Of a stretch of 64,000 nucleotides of DNA, positions 53,104-61,673 are shown one piece after another. The position numbers and the translations under genes were made by a program. A model generated the notes under the pieces. It worked only from the letters and a program-made list of their open reading frames with translations. It did not search any database and was not told the DNA's origin. Within the stretch, counting starts at the first letter, position 1, and every line of letters starts with the position of its first letter. Source of the stretch: an uncultured Oscillospiraceae bacterium (GTDB lineage Bacteria; Bacillota; Clostridia; Oscillospirales; Ruminococcaceae); assembly GCA_910579175.1 (NCBI GenBank), contig CAJTTB010000007.1, forward strand, positions 65,808 through 129,807. Reading direction: 5' to 3'.

Positions 53104-53171
53104 ATTATAACCTGCTCAAAATATCAAAACAATCAAATTGCTGTGAAATGCGTTGTAGATGCTGTGAAATG
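53104..53171 (-). promoter_or_regulatory. Promoter with LytTR-type direct repeats
   Basis: On the minus strand TTGTTT (53127-53132) and TATAAT (53104-53109) are 17 bp apart. Upstream of -35, TGCTGTGAAATG occurs twice as read on the plus strand (53139-53150 and 53160-53171) with a 9-bp spacer and a 21-bp period, two helical turns. LytTR regulators such as AgrA and ComE bind two direct half sites with about this period just upstream of -35. Confidence 0.75.
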
Positions 53172-53233
53172 TTATGATATACTAATCTCTTTATGCAATA
53201 AATATATCACTTTTTTTCTTCTTGTCAATAGAA

Positions 53234-53259
53234 AAAGAGAGTTCTAAAAAACTCTCTTT
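53234..53259 (-). terminator. Intrinsic terminator after the 53258-53713 gene
   Basis: Perfect 10-bp arms AAAGAGAGTT and AACTCTCTTT with loop CTAAAA, overlapping the stop codon and followed on the minus strand by T-rich sequence. Confidence 0.7.
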
Positions 53260-53713
53260 ATGATAATAAATACGCTATTTGTTTTTTAAATAATAGACCA
53301 TAGATTTGATTACGATGTTCTATATCAATATACTGCTTTGCCTGTGAAAACGCTGAGATATTTTTGTCTATCTCTTTTAATTCTTTCCATGAAATCTGTG
53401 CGATATTATGTACAGATTCTGGAATAAATTGAAAATATCCATGATATTCAACGGTCCTACCATTCAATACTTCACTGTATTTTTGTTTCACAACATTTTG
53501 AATAATACCAAATCCCACAATTGTGTTGTTATATTGAAATAAGATCAGCGTATATCCTTTATGCAATACAATGCCGCGTTTGCGATAATAATATTTTCCA
53601 TCTTGTTCTGCCAATCCATGTGATAAAAACGCTCTGACCTCTTGCTCTGTTTGAAACGCCTCTTTCTTATCCATTGGTAGTATTCTAATTTCTTGTATAC
53701 CTAAATCACCCAT
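53258..53713 (-). CDS. Hypothetical protein, possible PUA/ASCH-like fold
   Basis: A 151-residue soluble protein. A central strand-rich part (YYYRKRGIVLHKGYTLILFQYNNTIVGFGII, about residues 42-73 in two parts) has the look of a PUA/ASCH-like beta barrel, with a later YHGYFQFIPESVHNI segment. Related-looking domains occur at the N-terminus of some HNH endonucleases. I do not recognise a characterised member and no function is assigned. The RBS is weak and the start at 53713 is uncertain; M14 is an alternative. Confidence 0.55.
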   Translation of the reverse strand: MGDLGIQEIRILPMDKKEAFQTEQEVRAFLSHGLAEQDGKYYYRKRGIVLHKGYTLILFQYNNTIVGFGIIQNVVKQKYSEVLNGRTVEYHGYFQFIPESVHNIAQISWKELKEIDKNISAFSQAKQYIDIEHRNQIYGLLFKKQIAYLLS

Positions 53714-53752
53714 AGATTCTCACTAAGATTAAGTTGGGACTTTCTGATAAAA

Positions 53753-55009
53753 TCATATTGTCAATAACCCCTGTTCTAGCATCGCTTGAGCTGCCAGTAA
53801 AACTCCTATTTTTCCAGTTGTATAGGTCAATCCTCCTTGCAGCCATACAGCATAAGGCTCTCTCAGGGGACCGTCGGCAGAAAGCTCGATAGAAGCCCCC
53901 ATCGTAAATGCTCCCGCTGCCATAATAACGGGGCTTTCATAACCAGGCATTTCCCATGGCATTGGCTTTACAAAGGAATCAACTGGAGAGCCCTTTTGAA
54001 TTCCCTGACAAAATGCAATCATACTTTCTGCATTGTGCAATTTAATTGCTGCGATGATGTCAGTACGAATAGCATCGTATTTTGGAAATACTTCATACCC
54101 CAGTTTTTCAAATAATCTCAGCGCAAAGATACTGGTTTTCACTGCACTAGCAGTTACAGAAGGGGCAAAAAATAGCCCCATAAACATACTTTTACTTTGA
54201 TTGAGGGTACAACCCGCTTCTTTTCCAATTCCTACAGCAGTTAAACGATAGGCGCATTGTTCAATATAGTTTGCTTTCCCTGCAATATATCCACCAGTTT
54301 CGGCAATTCCACCCCCTGCATTTTTAATGAGAGAACCAACAATCAAATCTGCACCTACCTGAGTGGGTTCTTTTTTTTCTACAAATTCCCCATAGCAGTT
54401 ATCTACTACAACAATCGCATTGGGATTGACTGCGCGAACGGTACAAATCAATTGCTCAATCTCTGAAATTGTCAGTGATTCTCTCAAAGAATAGCCCCTA
54501 GAACGCTGAATATAAGCCACCTTGCAATCGGTCGCTTTTTGATGAACCATTTGGTAATCCACTTTCCCATCTGAAGTCAAATCCACCTGTTCATACACAA
54601 TACCATAATCCTTTAAAGAACCATTTCCAGTTCCTCGAATGCCAATTACCTCTTCCATGGTATCATAGGGTGCGCCTGTCAAAGAGAGCATTTTATCCCC
54701 CATACGCAATACACCAAATAAAGCAACGCTTAACGCATGGGTGCCAGATACAAAATTATGGCGCACCAACGCATCTTCTGCACCAACAATCTTTGCGAAT
54801 ACTTCATCTAGTACCTCTCTGCCGCGATCGCCATAACCATAGCCCGTGCTGCCTTTAAAATGGGTCTCACTGACACCGCATTCTAAAAAGGCAGAGAGTA
54901 CTTTTTCTTCATTATATTGCGCAACCTGCTCTATTTGTAAAAATGGCTTTTCACAATCCAATTGTACTGATTGAGCAAGTTGCTGCAATCGTTTATCTAT
55001 GTTTATCAT
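53753..55009 (-). CDS. PLP-dependent methionine gamma-lyase / aluminium resistance family protein (YnbB-like)
   Basis: A 418-residue PLP enzyme of the YnbB group. It shows GYGYGDRGREVLDEVFA near residue 57, the cofactor-binding NFVSGTHALSVAL, the aspartate in VVVDNCYGEFVE, and the PLP lysine in VGSLIKNAGGG. The family is annotated as aluminium resistance or methionine gamma-lyase on weak evidence. The ATG at 55009 follows AGGAGC. It is the last gene of the murD-M42-M42 run, 8 bp after the second peptidase gene. Confidence 0.88.
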   Translation of the reverse strand: MINIDKRLQQLAQSVQLDCEKPFLQIEQVAQYNEEKVLSAFLECGVSETHFKGSTGYGYGDRGREVLDEVFAKIVGAEDALVRHNFVSGTHALSVALFGVLRMGDKMLSLTGAPYDTMEEVIGIRGTGNGSLKDYGIVYEQVDLTSDGKVDYQMVHQKATDCKVAYIQRSRGYSLRESLTISEIEQLICTVRAVNPNAIVVVDNCYGEFVEKKEPTQVGADLIVGSLIKNAGGGIAETGGYIAGKANYIEQCAYRLTAVGIGKEAGCTLNQSKSMFMGLFFAPSVTASAVKTSIFALRLFEKLGYEVFPKYDAIRTDIIAAIKLHNAESMIAFCQGIQKGSPVDSFVKPMPWEMPGYESPVIMAAGAFTMGASIELSADGPLREPYAVWLQGGLTYTTGKIGVLLAAQAMLEQGLLTI

Positions 55010-55017
55010 AAAAGCTC

Positions 55018-56031
55018 CTATAATAAATTTTCCGCCAAAAGACACACCATTTTAAACGTGCTCTGAACATCAACGGTTTTCATAACACAACAGGCAGAGT
55101 GCAGATAACGACAAGGAACACTGACCGCAATCGTTTTGACGCCACCTTTTGATACCTGAATCGCTCCCGCATCATTTCCGCCCGCTACCAAAGTTTTTGT
55201 TTGACATGCCACTTCATATTTTTCTCCAAGGGCATAGGAGATATCATATAATTCGCGATTGTAGATGGTGGAACGGTCCATAAATCCGATCACTGCACCT
55301 TTCCCCAGATGACAAACTTGTTTGTGTTCTGGCACATCGGTGATATCCGCTGCGGTGGTAGCTTCTACTACAATGGCAATATCAGGCTCAACATTGTAAG
55401 CGGCTGTCTGTCCGCCCCTGAGTCCAACTTCTTCTTGGGTTACAAATGTAAAATAAGTATCATATTTTAATTTTGATTGAATCATTTCAATTAAGATAGC
55501 ACAACCAACACGATCATCCAATGCCTTTCCCTGAATACAACCATCGCCAAATTCAAAGCAATCACCAATAAAAGAAATACTATCTCCCAATTGGATCACA
55601 TTCAATGCTTCCTCTTTACTTTCTGCACCGATATCAATATACATATCCTCTATCTTAACTGGTGTTTTTCGTTCACTCTCTGTCTGTTGATGAATAGCTT
55701 TTGTTCCAATTACACCAGTGATACCAGCACGATAAAGACGAACTGCTCGCCCAATTACAACACGTTGATCAATTCCCCCAACAGTCGTAAATTTTAACAA
55801 TCCTTCTTCGGTGACTGCTGTTACAATCATACCTACTTCATCCATATGGGCACTAATCATAAGGCGTTTACTTGGAATAATCAGTCCCTTTTTAAAACAA
55901 ATCAAATTGCCCATATTGTCTACTTGATAATGACAATAGTCTTTTATCTGAGAAATAATCCATTCCCGTACGTTGTCTTCATCTCCTGAAATACCATTTA
56001 ACTGAGACAATGCCTTGATTCTTGAAATCAT
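55018..56031 (-). CDS. M42 family aminopeptidase, copy 2
   Basis: A 337-residue dinuclear-metal aminopeptidase of the M42 (glutamyl aminopeptidase/FrvX/YsdC) family, which form large dodecameric peptidase shells. Metal ligands are in SAHMDEVGMIV (H62, D64), GKALDDRVGCAI (D182 region), VTQEEVGLRGGQ (catalytic E and metal E) and the C-terminal CRYLHSA histidine. Its ATG abuts the stop of the upstream copy (TAAATG), so the two are translationally coupled and may form mixed particles. Confidence 0.93.
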   Translation of the reverse strand: MISRIKALSQLNGISGDEDNVREWIISQIKDYCHYQVDNMGNLICFKKGLIIPSKRLMISAHMDEVGMIVTAVTEEGLLKFTTVGGIDQRVVIGRAVRLYRAGITGVIGTKAIHQQTESERKTPVKIEDMYIDIGAESKEEALNVIQLGDSISFIGDCFEFGDGCIQGKALDDRVGCAILIEMIQSKLKYDTYFTFVTQEEVGLRGGQTAAYNVEPDIAIVVEATTAADITDVPEHKQVCHLGKGAVIGFMDRSTIYNRELYDISYALGEKYEVACQTKTLVAGGNDAGAIQVSKGGVKTIAVSVPCRYLHSACCVMKTVDVQSTFKMVCLLAENLL

Positions 56032-57060
56032 TTATTTTGCACCTCCAAAAGATAAAATATATTGTGCTAGCAGGTTGGAAACACTTTCTAGATCATTGAT
56101 ATCAATGACTTCAATCGGTGTGTGCATATATTTTAGTGGAATGGATAACAAACCGGTTTGAATACCACCATGTTGTACACCAATCACATCTGCATTGGTT
56201 CCGGTTTTGCCTCCCATCACTTCTTCTTGAAATGGAATTTGTTGCGCCTTTGCCAAAGCAATCAATTTTTGATAAACTTTTTTGTTTAAAGTTGGTGCAA
56301 TTCCTATCATAACACCTTTTCCCAATTTTCCGCATTGATGTGCACGGGCATCTGGAGTATGGGCAAAACTGACATCAACTGCCAATGCAATATCAGGATT
56401 GAGCTCATAACTTGCAATTGCCGCGCCTCTTTCTCCTGTTTCTTCCTGTGCAGAAAACAAAACGGTAAGACCACAGTGTAATTCTTTGTCCTTTAACTGT
56501 TCCAATGCTTCTAAAATTGCAACAATTCCGCAACGGTCATCTAAGGCTTTGGAAGAAATTCTAGAGCCCAATAGGTCACAAAATTCAGAATGTATCATCA
56601 CACGATCTCCCAAACGCACAACCTTTTGCGCTTCTTGATAAGACATACCAATATCAATCAAGATATCATCTATATCAGGAACCTTTTTTTCCTCGGTACC
56701 GGTCAAATGTGGTGGCAATGTCGCAATGATACCAGGAATCGTTTGTTTGGCACAAATGGTTACTTGTTGTCCCAATAATAGGCGGCGGTCAACTCCTCCG
56801 CAATTGGAAACTCTTAAAAAACCATTGGAATCGATATAAGTGACCACCATACCAATCTCATCGATATGTGCATCTAATAAAATGGAAGGTTGATTTTTTT
56901 CAGCCTTTTTAATCACACCGATGACATTGTTAAATTCATCAATATAAGCCTCTTGCGCATATTGTTTTAGATAGGTCAGGGCAATTTCAGAAACAGAAGT
57001 TTCCTCCCCAGAAATTCCAGTCGATGTACATAAATGCTTTAACACTTCTTTTGATTTCAT
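56032..57060 (-). CDS. M42 family aminopeptidase, copy 1
   Basis: A 342-residue M42 peptidase, paralogue of the next gene. Ligands appear in LDAHIDEIGMVV (in place of AHMDE), SKALDDRCGIVAIL, SAQEETGERGAA and LKYMHTPIEV. The two copies share the whole fold but are well diverged, so the duplication is old. It follows murD by 28 bp. Probably trims peptides for amino acid supply. Confidence 0.93.
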   Translation of the reverse strand: MKSKEVLKHLCTSTGISGEETSVSEIALTYLKQYAQEAYIDEFNNVIGVIKKAEKNQPSILLDAHIDEIGMVVTYIDSNGFLRVSNCGGVDRRLLLGQQVTICAKQTIPGIIATLPPHLTGTEEKKVPDIDDILIDIGMSYQEAQKVVRLGDRVMIHSEFCDLLGSRISSKALDDRCGIVAILEALEQLKDKELHCGLTVLFSAQEETGERGAAIASYELNPDIALAVDVSFAHTPDARAHQCGKLGKGVMIGIAPTLNKKVYQKLIALAKAQQIPFQEEVMGGKTGTNADVIGVQHGGIQTGLLSIPLKYMHTPIEVIDINDLESVSNLLAQYILSFGGAK

Positions 57061-57088
57061 AATACACCATCTTTCTGTTGATTATCTT

Positions 57089-58495
57089 TTATTTTAATTC
57101 ATTTACAAGGCGTTTAAAGTGATGTCCACGTTGTTCAAAATTAAGATATAAGTCGAAACTGGCACTAGCAGGAGAAAGCATGACAACATCTCCCGCCACT
57201 GCCACTTCTCTTGCGGTTTGTACTGCTTCTTCTAGCGTTTTCACACGAATGATTTGCAGTTGTTGCGGTTGATAATGTTCTTCTTCCAACACAGCTTTTT
57301 CAATCTTATCGGCAGTGGCTCCCAGTAATATAAGTATTTTTACTTTTTGATTGATGTGAGGAGCCAAAGGCTCATATGGGATTTTCTTATCATATCCGCC
57401 TGCAATGACAATGATTTTTTGGTCAAAGGAATTGAGTCCTGCAATGGTTCTAGTGGGGCTGGTGCCTATGCTGTCATTGTAATAGCGCACATCGTCCAAC
57501 GTCCGAACATATTCTATGCGATGTTCTACTCCTGAAAATGTATGGGCAACCTTTTTTATGTTATCAATTGACACTTCTTTGCCCACTGCTGTAATTGCTG
57601 CCAAATAATTTTCAACATTGTGTAAACCTGGTAATTTGATTTCACTCGCAGGTAATATGTATTCTGATTGCCCATGACAGCTTCGATATAAACAACCATC
57701 TTTTGAGAGATATGCTCCATCAGTTGGTTGTTGTGTTCTAGAAAAGTAGAGTACCTGTCCTCTGGCTAAGTCTTTCATCTGACAAGTAATTGAATTATCC
57801 AGATTCAAAACCGTTTTGGAAAACGCATTTTGATGAAGAATCAGATTGGATTTCGCATCAATATACTCCTTCATATCCTTGTGTACATCCAAGTGATTGG
57901 GAGCGACATTGGTTACCACTGCCACATCTGGAGATTGACGCATAGAAATCAGCTGAAAGCTGGATAACTCCACCACTGCCACATCAGTTGGTTGTATCGT
58001 CTCAATGATAGGCAACAGGGCTTTTCCGATATTGCCTCCCAGATGAACCGTTTTCCCCTGTGCTTTTAACATCTCACTGATTAAAGTCGTAGTGGTACTT
58101 TTTCCGTCAGAACCGGTTACCGCATAAATTTTACAAGGGCAAAGTTCAAAAAAGGTTTCCATTTCAGAGGTGACAACAATTCCCTGCTCCCTTGCTTGTG
58201 TTAATTCTGGTGTCAGATAATTCATACCAGGTGTGCGATAGATGATATCTGCTTTAGTAAAGTGATTCATATAATCTAGACCTGTGATAAAACGAACGCC
58301 CAAATCAACCAGGGTTTGATAATGCTCAGGGTAAATATTGGATAGTTCTTTTTCACTTTTTTTATCACAAACTGTCACAGCAATTCCCTTTTGCTGAAAT
58401 TGCTTGATAATTCCAAAATTTGTCACGCCCATTCCAATAAAGAACACATTTTTGTCTTTGAGCTGCTCAAAAAACATCGAGATTGAAATGCTCAT
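57089..58495 (-). CDS. murD: UDP-N-acetylmuramoyl-L-alanine:D-glutamate ligase
   Basis: Adds D-glutamate in the cytosolic assembly of the peptidoglycan precursor. The 468 residues show the N-terminal UDP-binding domain (FIGMGVTNFGII), the ATP loop VTGSDGKSTTTTLI, the ELSSFQL and VAPNHLDVHKDM motifs and the C-terminal YNDSIGTSPTRTIAGL. It stands outside a dcw cluster, first in a run with two M42 peptidases and the YnbB-like enzyme. AAGGAG precedes the ATG. Confidence 0.95.
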   Translation of the reverse strand: MSISISMFFEQLKDKNVFFIGMGVTNFGIIKQFQQKGIAVTVCDKKSEKELSNIYPEHYQTLVDLGVRFITGLDYMNHFTKADIIYRTPGMNYLTPELTQAREQGIVVTSEMETFFELCPCKIYAVTGSDGKSTTTTLISEMLKAQGKTVHLGGNIGKALLPIIETIQPTDVAVVELSSFQLISMRQSPDVAVVTNVAPNHLDVHKDMKEYIDAKSNLILHQNAFSKTVLNLDNSITCQMKDLARGQVLYFSRTQQPTDGAYLSKDGCLYRSCHGQSEYILPASEIKLPGLHNVENYLAAITAVGKEVSIDNIKKVAHTFSGVEHRIEYVRTLDDVRYYNDSIGTSPTRTIAGLNSFDQKIIVIAGGYDKKIPYEPLAPHINQKVKILILLGATADKIEKAVLEEEHYQPQQLQIIRVKTLEEAVQTAREVAVAGDVVMLSPASASFDLYLNFEQRGHHFKRLVNELK

Positions 58496-58695
58496 AGTAA
58501 ACTCCTTTTTATGCTTGTTTTTTTAGAAAAATCTTCTAATATGTTATTATACTGATTTTTATCCATAGAATCAACTTTTTGGCATAAATATTTTTTGAAT
58601 TATCATACATTCTTAGTGGCCAGTTGACATTTGAAAGCGAGAGCGATATACTAAGTATAAATAAATCATCATTAAATGTGAAATTAGGGATTATT

Positions 58696-59259
58696 ATGGA
58701 ACAAGAAAATTTAATAGCTGGTGTTTCTCCGGGTGGATTTCAAGATGTTTATGAGGTGCGGATTTTAATCTGTTATCTGCTTCATTCCATTGCAGAGCCT
58801 CTTTCTAAGGAACATCTAAATGAAATTTTTCAGTCCACAAATTTGGTCAATTACTTTGTCTTTTCAGATGCACTGTCACAATTGTTGACAGAAAAGCAAC
58901 TTTCTGTCTTTAAAATTGATGCAGATGAATATTATCGATTAAATCAATCTGGAATTGATACTGCAAATCTATTTCGACACCATCTTCCCCGTTCTGTACG
59001 GAAAAAGGTTGTAGAAATTGCTTTAAAAATGCTTTCTAAACAAAAAAGAGATAGAGAAAATGAAGTGATTACAGAAAAACTGGAAAATGGTGGTTATAAT
59101 ATTACCTTTGTCATTCATGATATAGAGTTTGAACTCATGCGTTTTTCTTTATTTGTCCCTGACGAAGTACAGGTAGATGTCATTAAATCACAATTTTTAA
59201 AGAGCCCTACCGACTTTTATACCCATGTGATTACCTACCTGACACAAACAGAATCATAA
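58696..59259 (+). CDS. DUF4364 family protein
   Basis: A 187-residue protein matching the DUF4364 family of Clostridia. The N-terminal part (about 15-80) looks like a winged helix-turn-helix (VRILICYLLHSIAEPLSKEHLNEIF; ALSQLLTEKQLSVF) as in PadR/MarR-like regulators; the C-terminal part is alpha/beta. The function is unknown, but DNA binding is plausible. The ATG 58696 follows TAGGGA. It is divergent from murD and followed by a terminator. Confidence 0.75.
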   Translation: MEQENLIAGVSPGGFQDVYEVRILICYLLHSIAEPLSKEHLNEIFQSTNLVNYFVFSDALSQLLTEKQLSVFKIDADEYYRLNQSGIDTANLFRHHLPRSVRKKVVEIALKMLSKQKRDRENEVITEKLENGGYNITFVIHDIEFELMRFSLFVPDEVQVDVIKSQFLKSPTDFYTHVITYLTQTES

Positions 59260-59272
59260 TCAAAGCAAAATA

Positions 59273-59303
59273 AAAAGGCTGTTGTAATCTACAACAGCCT
59301 TTT
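59273..59303 (+). terminator. Intrinsic terminator after the DUF4364 gene
   Basis: Perfect 14-bp arms AAAAGGCTGTTGTA and TACAACAGCCTTTT around ATC. Confidence 0.85.
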
Positions 59304-59487
59304 CCCCTAAGCCCACCCAAACTCAAACGGTAAAATCAATATATTGGTTGTAAGAGGTAAACATAATTTGTGCACATGTAAAGCATATCGGACTTACTTG
59401 TTATCAAAAAATGTCCTTGGATCTTGTTTGGTGAAACAAAATAAGAGCTTTTTTATATTCGCCTTTTACCAATGAGCCGCCAAAATT

Positions 59488-59940
59488 TTAAATCTCTGTA
59501 GTCCAGTTGACACTTTGGATATTGGTATCCAATTCACGATGTTGTTTTGATAGTAAATCAATTTGTTTTTGTATCTTTGCAATATCTACTGTAATGGTCA
59601 TCTTTAGTTCAGAGTGTGTCAAACGATAATCGCGTTCATTTGCTGTTTGAATCACCATTTGAAGTGCGGATATTTGTTTTGATAATTTTTCACGTTCTGC
59701 CAAGGCATCTGAAATGCTCATCTGATTGGAAAGAACGGTTGTACCATTGATATAATTGATTTTTTTGACGATTTCACACAATGCCTCATTGACCTGAGTT
59801 AGCTCCTCAAGCAATTGATTTGGATCTTCATAAGGCAATTCATTTTCTTGTGTTTTGATGTTGGTGCGAATGCGATAACGAAGGTTATCTATCTTTTTTT
59901 GGTATTCTGCACGTTTTAAAAGCGCCTCTGCCAGTTTCAT
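59488..59940 (-). CDS. DIP1984 family protein (septicolysin-like)
   Basis: A 150-residue soluble, almost entirely helical protein. It begins MKLAEALLKRAEYQKKIDNLR, with the typical AEALLLRADLQ-like opening of the DIP1984 family, and continues as a long antiparallel coiled coil with an INYINGTT turn near residue 60 and an SVNW segment close to the C-terminus. The name septicolysin comes from an old clostridial assignment; the role is not established. The ATG at 59940 follows AAAAGGTG. Confidence 0.78.
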   Translation of the reverse strand: MKLAEALLKRAEYQKKIDNLRYRIRTNIKTQENELPYEDPNQLLEELTQVNEALCEIVKKINYINGTTVLSNQMSISDALAEREKLSKQISALQMVIQTANERDYRLTHSELKMTITVDIAKIQKQIDLLSKQHRELDTNIQSVNWTTEI

Positions 59941-60158
59941 TTCAATCACCTTTTTTATTTCTATTATTTTACTTTTAAAAAATTACTTCAAAAACCACTC
60001 GCTATAAACATGGGATTCAATTGGATATTTTTATCAATTATTTATACCCAAATAATAATCCCTATTCTGAAAAATGTCAATATTTATTTTTTACTGATTG
60101 CACAATGTCAATTGATATAGTAAAATGAAATTATATTTATGAAAAGGGGGATTTCACG

Positions 60159-60938
60159 ATGAACTTTGGAATTTCAACTGCATGCTATTATCCACTCTAT
60201 ACAGAACTGGCAGTGAAAGAACTGGCAGAACACGATGTCAAAAATATTGAAATATTTGTCAACACCAGCAGTGAACTAAAGCCTGCCTATGCGAAAAAAT
60301 TAAAGCAAATTTTGGATCACTATGGAATGAAAGCGATTTCCGTACATCCTTTTACTTCCAGATTGGAATGTAATTTATTTTTTTCTGATTACTATCGTCG
60401 ATTTTTAGATGGTATCGAACTATATCAGAAGTATTTTGATTTTATGGAGCAAATAGGTGCGAAGATATTGGTATTTCATGGAAATTATCAAGAAAGCCCA
60501 TTTCCCGACGAAAGCTATTTTGAACGTTATGGAATTTTACAAGAAGAAATACAAAAAAGAGGGTTGCTATTGGCACAAGAAAATGTCTATGCGTTTAAAA
60601 GCCATTCTCTTGATTTTTTGGTTCGCATGAAGCAAGCACTTCACAATCAGGTACATTTTGTACTGGATATCAAACAGGCATATCTTTCCAAACAGGACAT
60701 TTTTTCAATGGTTGACCAATTGGGAGAACAAATCATACATTTACATGTGAGTGACCATCGTTCTGGAGAGCGCTGTTTACCAATTGGAAAGGGTGATTTC
60801 GATTTCGCAACACTCTTTCAAAAGATGGAACAAAAACAATTTGATGGTTATGCTATGTTAGAACTTTACCGTCATAATTATCAAGAATATGATGAATTAT
60901 ATGATTCTCTCAAGCGTTTACAACAGATTGATTTTTAA
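60159..60938 (+). CDS. Sugar phosphate isomerase/epimerase (xylose isomerase-like TIM barrel)
   Basis: A 259-residue TIM-barrel protein of the AP endonuclease 2 superfamily. Candidate metal ligands are H111 (LVFHGNY), E139 (LLAQENVY), D162 (FVLDIKQAY), H192 (IHLHVSDH) and E233 (AMLELYRH). The family includes sugar isomerases, epimerases and inosose dehydratases; the substrate is unknown. AAAAGGGGG precedes the ATG. It appears monocistronic. Confidence 0.82.
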   Translation: MNFGISTACYYPLYTELAVKELAEHDVKNIEIFVNTSSELKPAYAKKLKQILDHYGMKAISVHPFTSRLECNLFFSDYYRRFLDGIELYQKYFDFMEQIGAKILVFHGNYQESPFPDESYFERYGILQEEIQKRGLLLAQENVYAFKSHSLDFLVRMKQALHNQVHFVLDIKQAYLSKQDIFSMVDQLGEQIIHLHVSDHRSGERCLPIGKGDFDFATLFQKMEQKQFDGYAMLELYRHNYQEYDELYDSLKRLQQIDF

Positions 60939-60982
60939 ACAGAATCATGGGAAATAGCATTACATGATAAAACATCTATTGA

Positions 60983-61120
60983 CAACAGTTTGATTCTGAG
61001 CAATGGTCTAACAAATGTTTTTTTAGATATTCTCGCTGGAATGCACAAACTTTCTATAGAAATAAAGTCCCAGTTCGTTTTATTGTTGCTAATGAAAAAT
61101 GTATGATATCAGTAACCTAA
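60983..61120 (+). pseudogene. Gene-like tail without start
   Basis: A 45-codon open frame between two genes with no start codon near its 5' end but a protein-like sequence: EQWSNKCFFRYSRWNAQ, then FYRNKVPVRFIVANEKCMISVT and a stop. It ends just before the RBS of the next lipoprotein gene. It may be the 3' remnant of a lost gene. The rest of the gap holds nothing recognisable. Confidence 0.3.
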
Positions 61121-61135
61121 TAAGGAGTGATTTTT

Positions 61136-61522
61136 ATGAAAAGATTAGTAGCATTGGTATTAACACTAGTATGTGTATTAGGTTTGGTTGGTTGCGGAGC
61201 AACTCTAAAAAGTAAGGATGAAGCGGTTACTGGGGATTTGCCACCGATGCTTATGATAGGAGGACAACATTACCTTGGAAATACCATGCCTATATCTGAT
61301 CTTTCAGATGATTTTGAGTGCATGGGAGAAATAACAGAGGAAGAAGCAAACAACACAGGTTTACAAGGCTGCAAGTATTATGCAAATAAATACTTAAATT
61401 CCTTTGATGAGTTTTATGTATATCAAGAATGCGGAACACCTGTTGATCAGAACACAGTTGACAATACAAAACGTCAGTGGGCTTATGTAAAATGGGTTCG
61501 TGAAGGGTTTGAAAGAGCGTGA
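61136..61522 (+). CDS. Small lipoprotein
   Basis: A 128-residue secreted lipoprotein. The signal peptide (MKRLVALVLTLVCVLGLVGCG) ends in a lipobox with the modified cysteine at C20. The mature part is acidic with two further cysteines (GLQGCKYYAN, YQECGTPVD) that could form a disulfide, and an aromatic end. No known domain is seen. The ATG follows AAGGAG by 9 nt; an in-frame GTG 9 nt upstream touches that site. Confidence 0.75.
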   Translation: MKRLVALVLTLVCVLGLVGCGATLKSKDEAVTGDLPPMLMIGGQHYLGNTMPISDLSDDFECMGEITEEEANNTGLQGCKYYANKYLNSFDEFYVYQECGTPVDQNTVDNTKRQWAYVKWVREGFERA

Positions 61523-61673
61523 AATGCAGAATTGCGAATATTCATTTTCTGTATATTTATGTACTGTATAGGGTGAAAATAGACAGTAACAACAAATAAA
61601 CAAATTGGGATAAAATAAATTATTTTTATCAAAGGTCATTATTGCTGCCAAAAATAGACAAAACTGGGAACGA

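Noticed and set aside
50934..53257. Search for an AgrD-like signal peptide gene
   Set aside because: No short frame with an RBS and a Cys- or Ser-bearing autoinducer core was found in the gaps.
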